From: Pseudodesulfovibrio sp.
GTDB taxonomy: Bacteria; Desulfobacterota; Desulfovibrionia; Desulfovibrionales; Desulfovibrionaceae
Assembly: GCA_022712815.1 (NCBI GenBank)
Contig: JAFLJW010000276.1
Location: forward strand, 1 to 6,855
Length of the DNA stretch: 6,855 nt
Reading direction: 5' to 3'
Shown: piece after piece, positions 1 through 5,616 of the stretch
How positions within the stretch are numbered: position 1 is the stretch's first letter
How the letters are laid out: the number at the start of each line of letters is the position of its first letter
Translations under genes and position numbers: made by a program
Notes under the pieces: generated by a model
What the model was told of the DNA's origin: nothing
The model's input: only the letters and a program-made list of their open reading frames with translations
Database searches by the model: none

Positions 1-188
1 AAACTCTCCACACCATTTTTGATCTTTCATACAACGACCCGCAATAGGCGGGAGCAGCTTAGAAGCAGTTCATCGTTTTGCGGTCAAACGAAACTGGACA
101 AGGCGGAAGTCTTCGACCGGATTGGCCTTTTCGTTAGCAGAGCGATGTTACTGATTATTGCTGTGGGAGCCTCGGTCACACCGCAAAA

Positions 189-233
189 AAAGCGTCTTTT
201 GGTTACTTTTGGACGCTTTGGCCCAAAAGTAAC
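189..233. repeat. Two overlapping, mutually exclusive inverted repeats
   Basis: One perfect inverted repeat pairs GTTACTTTTGG at 202-212 with CCAAAAGTAAC at 223-233 (11-base arms, 10-base loop). A second pairs AAAGCGTC at 189-196 with GACGCTTT at 212-219 (8-base arms). Segment 212-219 lies partly in the loop of the first hairpin and shares base 212 with its left arm, so the two folds compete. Similar GTTACTTTTGG-type sequences are, from memory, common intergenic repeats in several proteobacteria. I cannot count copies in this genome. No gene follows closely on either strand, so an attenuator role is not established. Confidence 0.55.
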
Positions 234-297
234 TCGCGCCGGAGGGCGTGAAACCGCTTTGTTCGTTCTTCATCGTCACCGCAGGTGGCCTTCCATA

Positions 298-332
298 TTT
301 CTTCCTCTTCTTCCTCCTCATTCTTCCTCTTC
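298..332. repeat. Pyrimidine-rich low-complexity tract (C/T on plus strand)
   Basis: A run of 22 consecutive C/T bases (298-319) is followed by one A and another 12 C/T bases (321-332), built from TTC and CTC units and then an A-run at 333-339. It does not look coding. Such homopurine-homopyrimidine tracts can be slippage-prone or adopt unusual DNA structure, but nothing here shows a function. Confidence 0.5.
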
Positions 333-375
333 AAAAAAAGTACGCTTTAACCGGATGAGCCTTTGAAAGACACAA

Positions 376-419
376 AATATCCGGCTGAAGCATTGATGTT
401 TCAGCCGGATATTCTTTTT
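376..419. terminator. Strong, probably bidirectional, intrinsic terminator closing the phnN unit
   Basis: A perfect 14-base inverted repeat pairs 376-389 (AATATCCGGCTGAA) with 400-413 (TTCAGCCGGATATT) around a 10-base loop. On the plus strand it is followed by a T-run at 415-419. On the minus strand it is followed by a less regular T-rich tail (TTTGTG). It lies about 45 bases past the phnN stop codon in the direction of transcription, the expected place for the terminator of the leftward unit. The plus-strand T-run would also stop transcripts entering from the left. Confidence 0.85.
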
Positions 420-457
420 AACGCCAAAAAATCCGTTTTCAAGGTGTGCCGAACGCT

Positions 458-1027
458 CTAAATCGCCTTTTTCAGCAGCACTTGTTTTTTCCTGACCAGT
501 GAAAGGAAATACTCACCCGCTTCAGACAATTCTCCGCTATTGTCGATACGCTCCAGATTCGGATGACGTACTTCATACGCGTTGGCCCGTTCCAGCCGCC
601 TTTCCACTTCTTCCAAAGACTCACGTCCCCTGCCGAGAAGTCTCTCCCTCAATATACTTAAATCCACAGTGATCAGAACCGGCCTGATAGTCGGATACCT
701 TTTCGCGGCTTCCGGCAGATATGCGCGGGAACCATTGACGACAACATTGAATCCGACTTGCATCCAGATATCAATCTCATTGCCGATGCCATAGCGAAAC
801 CCATGACTGTCCCAATTGAGAGAAAACAGTCCCCGCTCCAGTCGGGCCTGATATTCATCCGGTAGAATATGGATATGATTTTCCCCTCCGGCGTTCGAGG
901 GTCTCGTAATGTATCGGTGGGCAAAAGCGGCCTCACTGCCGGGGCAGAGGTTTCGGGCATACTCCATGACACTGTCTTTGCCGCTGCCGGACGGTCCCAT
1001 GACGTATATCAACTCTCCATGGTGCAT
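458..1027 (-). CDS. phnN: Ribose 1,5-bisphosphate phosphokinase PhnN
   Basis: PhnN is a cytoplasmic kinase that uses ATP to convert ribose 1,5-bisphosphate to PRPP, the last step of the C-P lyase pathway, so that the ribose can be reused. The 189-residue protein has the usual length (about 185 in E. coli). Its P-loop GPSGSGKD is at residues 11-18 and matches the E. coli N-terminus closely. Further guanylate-kinase-fold segments are RYITRP (38-43), NWDSHGFRYG (71-80), VVNGSRAYLP (96-105) and the lid-like RLLGRGRES (129-137). The ATG start at 1027 is preceded by AGGAG at good spacing. The gene lies 12 bases after the DUF1045 gene and is last in its unit, before the terminator. In E. coli phnN is in the phnG-P operon; here it sits on the opposite arm. 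The family call is firm. Confidence 0.95.
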   Translation of the reverse strand: MHHGELIYVMGPSGSGKDSVMEYARNLCPGSEAAFAHRYITRPSNAGGENHIHILPDEYQARLERGLFSLNWDSHGFRYGIGNEIDIWMQVGFNVVVNGSRAYLPEAAKRYPTIRPVLITVDLSILRERLLGRGRESLEEVERRLERANAYEVRHPNLERIDNSGELSEAGEYFLSLVRKKQVLLKKAI

Positions 1028-1039
1028 GGTTCTCTCCTG

Positions 1040-1732
1040 TCAGATTCCAAATGGAATTCTATGAATAATGGTGAATGGGGATTCGGTTCCCGCCTGATGA
1101 AAAATGCATAATTCCCGGACCGGGTGTGTCGTTTTGCAGATGAGCTCGGTTCGCTCCGAAAGGATTTTCAGGATGCGCCTTCGCTTTTTCTTGTCCCTGA
1201 TGGAACCTGTCAGGGTCATATGAAACCGGTATTCTTCCAGTACATATGGATACCACCAGTTCATGAGCAGGCGTCGCTGAACAGGTGTCAGTCCTCTGGA
1301 TCGACGCTGTTCGAATTCTGCCAGTGTCGGCTGTTTGCGAAAAGGGTGAAAAGAACGAAGACTGGCTTCGGCCAATCGGGCGATCCGGGACTGATTTTCA
1401 ACAACCAGAGCGAGAAAAGACCCGATCTCCCGAACGGACAAGCCAGCAAGAAAGAAAGGAAGCTGACCCTGTGCAAAGTTTTTTGCATGAACCACCAGCT
1501 CATCTTCAGAGCAGGGTTCTTTCAAGACAAATGGCGGCACAAGAGTGCCATGAAATCCGTACTGCCTGGGTGTTGTTACAAGGTCAGACATTTCGCTCTG
1601 GTTTATGGATGACAATACGGGATGCATGACCGCCAGCCCTGTTTCCGAACACCGGCCCAGCCACTCCCGACCGAACGATTCAAGGAAACTGCCCTTGATC
1701 GGCGCAAAGAAAATGGCATATCGCACAGACAT
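1040..1732 (-). CDS. DUF1045 family phosphonate-metabolism protein (2H phosphoesterase superfamily)
   Basis: This 230-residue protein belongs to the DUF1045 family found in phn operons. It carries the two H-x-T/S motifs that define the 2H phosphoesterase superfamily: HGT at 61-63 (within YGFHGTLVPPF) and HMT at 171-173 (within YRFHMTLTGS). In that superfamily the two histidines form the active site for opening cyclic phosphates or phosphodiesters. It has no signal peptide or membrane segment and is probably cytoplasmic. Its ATG shares one base with the upstream acetyltransferase stop (TAATG), without a clear Shine-Dalgarno sequence, so translation is probably coupled. phnN follows 12 bases later. 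I infer that it opens 5-phosphoribosyl 1,2-cyclic phosphate, the job of PhnP in E. coli, making the PhnN substrate. No phnP is in the window. The family is firm, the reaction is inferred. Confidence 0.85.
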   Translation of the reverse strand: MSVRYAIFFAPIKGSFLESFGREWLGRCSETGLAVMHPVLSSINQSEMSDLVTTPRQYGFHGTLVPPFVLKEPCSEDELVVHAKNFAQGQLPFFLAGLSVREIGSFLALVVENQSRIARLAEASLRSFHPFRKQPTLAEFEQRRSRGLTPVQRRLLMNWWYPYVLEEYRFHMTLTGSIRDKKKRRRILKILSERTELICKTTHPVRELCIFHQAGTESPFTIIHRIPFGI

Positions 1733-2427
1733 TATGCGGCCACAGTCTTTTGCTCATATTTATCCAAAAAGGCTTCAATGGGCAGTTGGCGGAAGTCGGC
1801 AAGAGCAGTGCCTATTTTTTCATGGGGCCAATTCCACCAGGCCAGACGGACAAGCCGGACCTGAACATTTACCGGGAATCTGTCCTTGATGGCTTTTGCC
1901 GGGACTCCTCCCACAATGGAATATGGCTCCACGTCCTTGCACACCACCGCTCCGGCAGCGACAACCGAACCATGCCCCACCCGCACACCGGGCAAAACAA
2001 TGGCACCATGTCCGATCCAGACATCATTGCCGATGAACGTGCGCTGCTTGCGCCGCCAATCAAAAAGCCAGTCTTCGTCGGGTCCGAACCCGAACTTCTC
2101 GCTGCGGTAGGTGAAATGATGCTGGGTGGCCCGCCATGTGGGATGATTGGTGGGACCGATGCGAACCTGCGAAGCCACGGATACGAACTTGCCAATATCC
2201 GTATAGGCAACATCACATCCCGAACTCAGATAGGAATAATCTCCGAGAACACTTTCCAACAAAAGGCACTTCTCAAGCACCTCTGTATACGTACCCAATT
2301 CAGAGTCCGTTATTTTTGCTGTCGGATGAACAAAAGGGACGCTGCCGGGACCTTTTTCAATACGAAAGCCGGATATGTCTTTTTTCATACTGAGGAATAT
2401 ACCGCTGCCCTTGCCTGAAAAAAACAC
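1732..2427 (-). CDS. Phosphonate-locus hexapeptide-repeat acetyltransferase
   Basis: This is a left-handed beta-helix acyltransferase of the xenobiotic/chloramphenicol-acetyltransferase type, in a subfamily known from phn operons. Hexapeptide-type turns run through about residues 34-90 (VHPTAKITDSELG, CDVAYTDIGKFVSVASQVRIG) and resume at 131-180 (FIGNDVWIGHGAIVLPGVRVG, then IVGGVPAKAI). NHPT at 94-97 matches the position of the catalytic histidine (His95) of such enzymes. The expected activity is acetyl-CoA-dependent N- or O-acetylation of a small molecule; in this context perhaps an aminophosphonate, as GNAT-type PhnO does in E. coli. The substrate is not known. The start is uncertain: GTG at 2427 gives 231 residues, while ATG at 2385 gives 217 and keeps the whole recognisable domain. 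Neither has a good ribosome binding site. Its stop overlaps the next gene's ATG. Confidence 0.85.
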   Translation of the reverse strand: MFFSGKGSGIFLSMKKDISGFRIEKGPGSVPFVHPTAKITDSELGTYTEVLEKCLLLESVLGDYSYLSSGCDVAYTDIGKFVSVASQVRIGPTNHPTWRATQHHFTYRSEKFGFGPDEDWLFDWRRKQRTFIGNDVWIGHGAIVLPGVRVGHGSVVAAGAVVCKDVEPYSIVGGVPAKAIKDRFPVNVQVRLVRLAWWNWPHEKIGTALADFRQLPIEAFLDKYEQKTVAA

Positions 2428-2444
2428 GGTACGCAGTCAATCCT

Positions 2445-2470
2445 GTGACAAAGGTGACATAACTGTTACA
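2445..2470 (-). promoter_or_regulatory. TGTCAC direct repeats, weakly Pho-box-like
   Basis: On the minus strand this stretch reads TGTAACA, GTTA, TGTCACC, TT, TGTCAC. TGTAACA and TGTCACC are 11 bases apart start to start, the spacing of PhoB half-sites. The second fits the CTGTCAC half-site well and the first poorly. The extra TGTCAC is only 9 bases further on. It lies between the TATAAT at 2481-2486 and the acetyltransferase start, which is not where an activating Pho box for that promoter would be. A phosphate-starvation site is possible but weakly supported. Confidence 0.25.
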
Positions 2471-2480
2471 ACAAGTTGAA

Positions 2481-2506
2481 ATTATAGCCAAAAGCGCACA
2501 AGTCAA
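2481..2506 (-). promoter_or_regulatory. Candidate promoter of the acetyltransferase-DUF1045-phnN unit
   Basis: Read on the minus strand, a perfect TATAAT lies at 2486-2481, about 54 bases before the GTG at 2427. A TTGACT lies upstream at 2506-2501 but only 14 bases away, shorter than the ideal 17. At 17-base spacing the hexamer would be a poor TCGTTG. A perfect -10 with a badly spaced -35 may mean help from an activator. It would let the three-gene unit be transcribed apart from phnF. The initiation site, near 2474, is inferred. Confidence 0.45.
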
Positions 2507-2520
2507 CGACTTGTCTAGTG
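2498..2520. promoter_or_regulatory. Perfect dyad plus partial PhnF-like half-site at the -35 region
   Basis: ACAAGTC at 2498-2504 and GACTTGT at 2508-2514 form a perfect 7-base inverted repeat around AAC, covering about -24 to -40 of the candidate promoter. TGTCTAG at 2512-2518 overlaps its right end. It repeats the first seven bases of the perfect palindrome at 3401-3410 in the phnF-phnG gap but continues as TG where AC would be needed. This could be a second, weaker PhnF site or the site of another regulator. Confidence 0.4.
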
Positions 2521-2557
2521 CCTTATCCTGCCGCTTCACCTATCAAGTAATCACTAC

Positions 2558-2579
2558 GGCGCATCCACATTGATGCACC
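2558..2579 (-). repeat. Short hairpin after phnF, possible weak terminator
   Basis: GGCGCATC at 2558-2565 and GATGCACC at 2572-2579 form an 8-base stem with one G-U wobble when transcribed from the minus strand, around a 6-base loop. It lies about 40 bases past the phnF stop. No T-run follows, so it is at best an inefficient terminator, and read-through from phnF into the next three genes remains possible. Confidence 0.35.
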
Positions 2580-2618
2580 CGTCAAACGATGAAAGATCAG
2601 AGGAAAACGGAAATGGCA

Positions 2619-3344
2619 TCAGTCGGAAGATTCAACCAGAAGCTGCACCCAGTCACTGGCAAAAAGGCACACGCCGAACTCCACCGGAGAACCCGTACTG
2701 TTCACGTTGATGCTTTCAGTAACCAGCACAGGCCGGGTCTTTGGCTGTCCAAGCTCCCGCGCTTCCTCGGCAGTCGGCATTCGGGCAATTATTCTTGTCC
2801 TCTTCCGCACATAATCATCCACACCGAAATGCTTCAGGGTTTGGGTCACGGAACCGAATCGCCGATAGATGGAACTCATGCCCGGAAACAGGGTGCACGG
2901 GAAATAGGAATGGGAATAGCTGATCCGACGACCATCCGCCTCACCAGCACTGCTGATGCAGGTAACGATATCCCCGGCCTTGATATTCAGAGCTTCGGCA
3001 ACCGCGTTCCCCGCTTCGGTCTCCACGGCCAGAAGCAACACGTTGCCAGGCGTGCGGTGCTGACCGGACAGATTCTCGCTAAAGCGGGTTCGTCTGCTCA
3101 CCGGGTAGTGAATGACCGACTCGCGGACAAAGGAACCACGCCCCCGCTCAGTCCTGACCATGCCATTGCCCTCAAGGGCGGCTATGGATCGCCGAACAGT
3201 GTGCCGGTTCACGCCAAACTCGTTGGAAAGCGTGTTTTCGGACGGCAATTGATCGCCGGAAGCATACACTCCGGCCACAATATCACTTTCAAGTCTGGAA
3301 TAAATCTGTCGCCACAAGGCAACACCATTTCCCCGCGTCAGCAT
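2619..3344 (-). CDS. phnF: GntR-family (HutC subfamily) phosphonate regulator PhnF
   Basis: PhnF is the DNA-binding regulator of phn operons. The 241-residue product equals the E. coli PhnF length. A GntR winged helix-turn-helix fills about residues 10-75: WRQIYSRLESDI, LPSENTLSNEFGVNRHTVRR at 33-52, then the wing near TERGRGSFV. A UTRA ligand-binding domain covers about 85-241, with YSHSYFP at 143-149 and PVLVTESINV at 205-214. The frame stays open far upstream, antisense to phnG and phnH, but the start is fixed by GGAGG at 3352-3356, seven bases before the ATG at 3344. An in-frame ATG at 3359 would add five residues and lacks that site. Divergent phnG starts 87 bases away and the shared gap contains a fitting operator. 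Repression, released by an unknown phosphonate-related ligand or by phosphate state, is the expected mode. Confidence 0.92.
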   Translation of the reverse strand: MLTRGNGVALWRQIYSRLESDIVAGVYASGDQLPSENTLSNEFGVNRHTVRRSIAALEGNGMVRTERGRGSFVRESVIHYPVSRRTRFSENLSGQHRTPGNVLLLAVETEAGNAVAEALNIKAGDIVTCISSAGEADGRRISYSHSYFPCTLFPGMSSIYRRFGSVTQTLKHFGVDDYVRKRTRIIARMPTAEEARELGQPKTRPVLVTESINVNSTGSPVEFGVCLFASDWVQLLVESSD

Positions 3345-3351
3345 GCCGACA

Positions 3352-3356
3352 CCTCC
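3352..3356 (-). promoter_or_regulatory. Ribosome binding site that fixes the phnF start
   Basis: GGAGG on the minus strand lies seven bases before the ATG at 3344. It decides the start within a reading frame that is open for several hundred codons further upstream. Confidence 0.8.
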
Positions 3357-3400
3357 CATGTGTTTTCCCATGCCAAATCGGCACCACATTCCTCCCCGGA

Positions 3401-3410
3401 TGTCTAGACA
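3401..3410. promoter_or_regulatory. Candidate PhnF operator in the divergent phnF-phnG gap
   Basis: TGTCTAGACA is a perfect 10-base palindrome. Its core GTCTAGAC matches exactly the GT-N-TA-N-AC pattern described for operators of the HutC subfamily of GntR regulators, to which PhnF belongs. It lies 21 bases before the phnG start and 56 bases before the phnF start, so one dimer could control both directions. I could not find convincing -35/-10 hexamers in this 87-base gap on either strand. Its placement relative to the promoters is therefore unknown. Confidence 0.6.
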
Positions 3411-3431
3411 ACCAAACAAGGTTTCACAGAA

Positions 3432-3911
3432 ATGCAACAAACCATCAGCATCATTGACTCCATGTGTCATGGCACCAAATCCAGAAAATTCTGGATGGGA
3501 ACTCTGGCCCGGACCAATGCGAAACAACTCAGGCAAGCCCTTGCCAACCTCGATCTTGCCCCGGAATACGACTACCTCCGCTCGCCTGAAATCGGAATGA
3601 CCATGGTCCGGGGCAGGGCCGGAGGCAAAGGGCAGCAGTTCAACCTGGGAGAGATGACCGTCACCAGATGCTCCGTCAAAATCCAGGAAGGGTTTGTAGG
3701 ACATGGCTACGTGGCTGGCAGGGACAAGATTCACGCGGAACTGGCCGCAGTCTTTGATGCACTGCTCCAATCCCCAAAACATGGACCGATGATTTTTGAA
3801 AGCGTCATTGACCCGCTCAGTCGGGAACAGAAAGAAAAACGGCGGGAACAGGCCACCAAGACCGCAGCGACCAAGGTGAATTTTTTTACCATGGTTCGTG
3901 GCGAAGATTAG
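3432..3911 (+). CDS. phnG: C-P lyase core subunit PhnG
   Basis: PhnG is a structural subunit of the cytoplasmic G2H2I2J2 C-P lyase core, needed with PhnH, PhnI and PhnL to couple phosphonate to ribose. Conserved stretches are FWMGTLART (20-28), GHGYVAGRDKIHAE (90-103) and the near C-terminal VNFFTMVRG (149-157), all matching E. coli PhnG. ATG at 3432 gives 159 residues. Its only upstream signal is AAGG ten bases away. A second ATG at 3462 would give 149 residues and place the conserved Trp at position 11, exactly as in E. coli (150 residues), but it has no visible ribosome binding site. The start is therefore open. It is the first gene of the rightward unit, 9 bases before phnH. The family call is firm. 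Confidence 0.95.
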   Translation: MQQTISIIDSMCHGTKSRKFWMGTLARTNAKQLRQALANLDLAPEYDYLRSPEIGMTMVRGRAGGKGQQFNLGEMTVTRCSVKIQEGFVGHGYVAGRDKIHAELAAVFDALLQSPKHGPMIFESVIDPLSREQKEKRREQATKTAATKVNFFTMVRGED

Positions 3912-3920
3912 GAATATCAC

Positions 3921-4520
3921 ATGCAAGAAAACGCTCTCAATACAGTGACCCCCGGACTCAAGAATCCGGCACAGGACAACCAGAGGATATTCAGGGCAAT
4001 ACTGCTGACCATGTCCCGCCCGGGTACGGTAACGGTGCTGGGAAACTGGGCCGAACCTCCAACGGCACTCTATCCGGCCACTGCCGCCGTCTGCCTGACG
4101 CTGGCGGATATGGACACCCCTCTCTGGATAGGCAAAAACGGGCCGCAGGATGTCCAGACCTATCTCCGGTTCCATTGCGGATCTCCCATGGTCAGAAAAC
4201 AGGAAAAAGCATCTTTCGCCGTTATTCTCGACGGAACAGACCTGCCCGATCTCACCCTCTTCAATCAGGGTGATCTTGAATACCCGGACCGCTCCGCCAC
4301 CGTGATAATCCAGGTCAAGACCATCGAGGTCGGCCGTGGGGTCAAACTGACCGGACCGGGAATCAAGAACGAAATGCAGATTGAAGTGGGCGGCCTGCAT
4401 CCCGACTTCTGGCAGGACTTTCGGCAGAACAACCAGAATTTCCCCCTCGGCCTTGATGTCATCCTCGCTACTCCCACAGAGATAGTCTCTCTTCCGCGAA
4501 CCGTTCAGGTGGAGGTGTAG
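3921..4520 (+). CDS. phnH: C-P lyase core subunit PhnH
   Basis: PhnH is a PLP-transferase-like-fold subunit of the C-P lyase core that lacks the usual PLP lysine function in the family. The 199-residue length fits (194 in E. coli). Conserved segments include FRAILLTMSRPGTV (24-37), LTLADMDTPLW (59-69), LRFHCGSP (82-89), LTGPGI (143-148), FPLGLDVIL (174-182) and the C-terminal LPRTVQVEV. AGGA at 3910-3913, overlapping the phnG stop codon, precedes the ATG by seven bases, so phnG and phnH are probably translationally linked. The phnI GTG follows one base after its stop. Confidence 0.95.
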   Translation: MQENALNTVTPGLKNPAQDNQRIFRAILLTMSRPGTVTVLGNWAEPPTALYPATAAVCLTLADMDTPLWIGKNGPQDVQTYLRFHCGSPMVRKQEKASFAVILDGTDLPDLTLFNQGDLEYPDRSATVIIQVKTIEVGRGVKLTGPGIKNEMQIEVGGLHPDFWQDFRQNNQNFPLGLDVILATPTEIVSLPRTVQVEV

Positions 4521-4521
4521 C

Positions 4522-5616
4522 GTGTACGTAGCCGTAAAAGGTGGCGAAAAGGCCATCGACAACGCACATTGCCTCATGGCCGAGGAAAGACGTGGCGACA
4601 CGAATATTCCTGAGATGACAGTCAGCCAGATTCTTCAGCAGATGCGACTGGCCGTGGACCGGGTCATGAGCGAAGGTTCACTCTACGACCCGGCACTGGC
4701 TGCCCTTGCCATCAAGCAATCACGCGGCGATCTCGTTGAAGCTGTTTTTCTGCTTCGGGCGTACCGCACCACATTGCCCCGCTTCGGCATCTCCAACCCC
4801 ATCGACACTTCGGCAATGCATGTCCGCAGACGCATCTCCGCCACATTCAAGGATATTCCAGGTGGACAAATACTTGGCCCCACCTTTGATTACACCCATC
4901 GCCTGCTGGACTTCACCCTTGCCGCCGAATCAGAGCCTCGCCCTGTTCAAACCGATATCCCTGACGAGGCACCAATGCCTCGCGTCATGGACATACTCAG
5001 CGCGGAAGGACTCCTTGAGCAAAAAGAAACAGACGGCGAGGCCAATGTCGGCGACATAACCCGCGACCCGGTGACCTTCCCTGCCGAACGCGACATACGC
5101 CTTCAGAATCTGGCCCGCGGGGACGAGGGATTTCTCCTCGCGCTGGGCTATTCCAGCCAGCGAGGTTTTGGCGACAGCCACCCATTTGCAGGCGAAATCC
5201 GCATGGGAGACGTTGCTGTCTCCATGACGCCGGAAGAACTCGGATTCGAGATCGAAATCGGCGACATCACCATTTCCGAATGCGAGATGGTAACCAGCTT
5301 CACCGGATCAAAAACCGAGCTGCCGAAATTCACCCGGGGCTACGGACTTTCCTTTGGTTACTGCGAACGCAAGGTCATGGCCATGGCCCTTGTTGACCGC
5401 TCTCTTCAGACCCGCGAACTGGGTGGAGACATCGTTGCTCCATCGCAGGATGAAGAATTTGTCCTCTCCCACAGCGACAATGTGGAAGCGCAGGGATTTG
5501 TCCAGCACCTCAAGCTCCCGCACTACGTTGATTTTCAGGCTGACCTGATCATGATGCGCTCCATGCGCGAAGAAATCCTGAAACAAACCAAAGCCGATAA
5601 AAAGGAGGCCGCATGA
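4522..5616 (+). CDS. phnI: C-P lyase core subunit PhnI (ribose 1-methylphosphonate triphosphate synthase component)
   Basis: PhnI acts at the nucleotide: with PhnG, H and L it replaces adenine of ATP by the phosphonate, giving ribose 1-phosphonate 5-triphosphate. The 364 residues match the family (354 in E. coli). Conserved blocks are MYVAVKGGEKAID (1-13), FLLRAYRTTL (76-85), KDIPGGQILGPT (110-121), RGDEGFLLALGYSSQRG (199-215), HPFAGEIR (220-227), and HLKLPHYVDFQA (329-340). His329 and His334 in the last block align with E. coli His328 and His333, reported to bind metal near the PhnJ active site. It starts with GTG, supported by GGAGG at 4511-4515 inside the end of phnH, six bases upstream. 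Its TGA overlaps the phnJ ATG (ATGA), so coupling to phnJ is likely. Confidence 0.97.
   Translation: MYVAVKGGEKAIDNAHCLMAEERRGDTNIPEMTVSQILQQMRLAVDRVMSEGSLYDPALAALAIKQSRGDLVEAVFLLRAYRTTLPRFGISNPIDTSAMHVRRRISATFKDIPGGQILGPTFDYTHRLLDFTLAAESEPRPVQTDIPDEAPMPRVMDILSAEGLLEQKETDGEANVGDITRDPVTFPAERDIRLQNLARGDEGFLLALGYSSQRGFGDSHPFAGEIRMGDVAVSMTPEELGFEIEIGDITISECEMVTSFTGSKTELPKFTRGYGLSFGYCERKVMAMALVDRSLQTRELGGDIVAPSQDEEFVLSHSDNVEAQGFVQHLKLPHYVDFQADLIMMRSMREEILKQTKADKKEAA

Larger units (their letters stand above)
1..366. other. Non-coding stretch with no recognisable gene
   Basis: I see no supported gene here. An open frame at 19-366 on the plus strand would give a 115-residue product. It is low in complexity, rich in Arg and Ser, has no recognisable domain and no good ribosome binding site, and it crosses two hairpins and a pyrimidine-rich tract, so I do not call it. 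A small inverted repeat lies at 38-52 (CCCGC, 5-base loop, GCGGG) without a following T-run. The stretch is probably the intergenic tail between the phn locus and an unseen gene to the left. Confidence 0.6.

Noticed and set aside
19..366. Plus-strand open frame of 115 codons at the left edge
   Set aside because: It lacks a ribosome binding site and any domain, crosses inverted repeats and a pyrimidine tract, and has unusual composition for a protein.
1750..2418. Plus-strand open frame of 222 codons opposite the acetyltransferase
   Set aside because: It mirrors the acetyltransferase codons and has no family signature, while the minus strand shows clear hexapeptide repeats.
2589..3407. Plus-strand open frame of 272 codons opposite phnF
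   Set aside because: It is a shadow of phnF: rich in His, Arg and Gly, no domain, and the opposite strand encodes a clear GntR regulator.
3345..3431. Sigma-70 promoters in the phnF-phnG gap
   Set aside because: One or both must exist here, but no hexamer pair on either strand was good enough to place.
3345..4601. Very long minus-strand open frame continuing upstream of phnF to 4601, antisense to phnG and phnH
   Set aside because: The extra roughly 420 residues have no recognisable domain, lie opposite two well-conserved genes, and a GGAGG site plus the 241-residue family length fix the phnF start at 3344.
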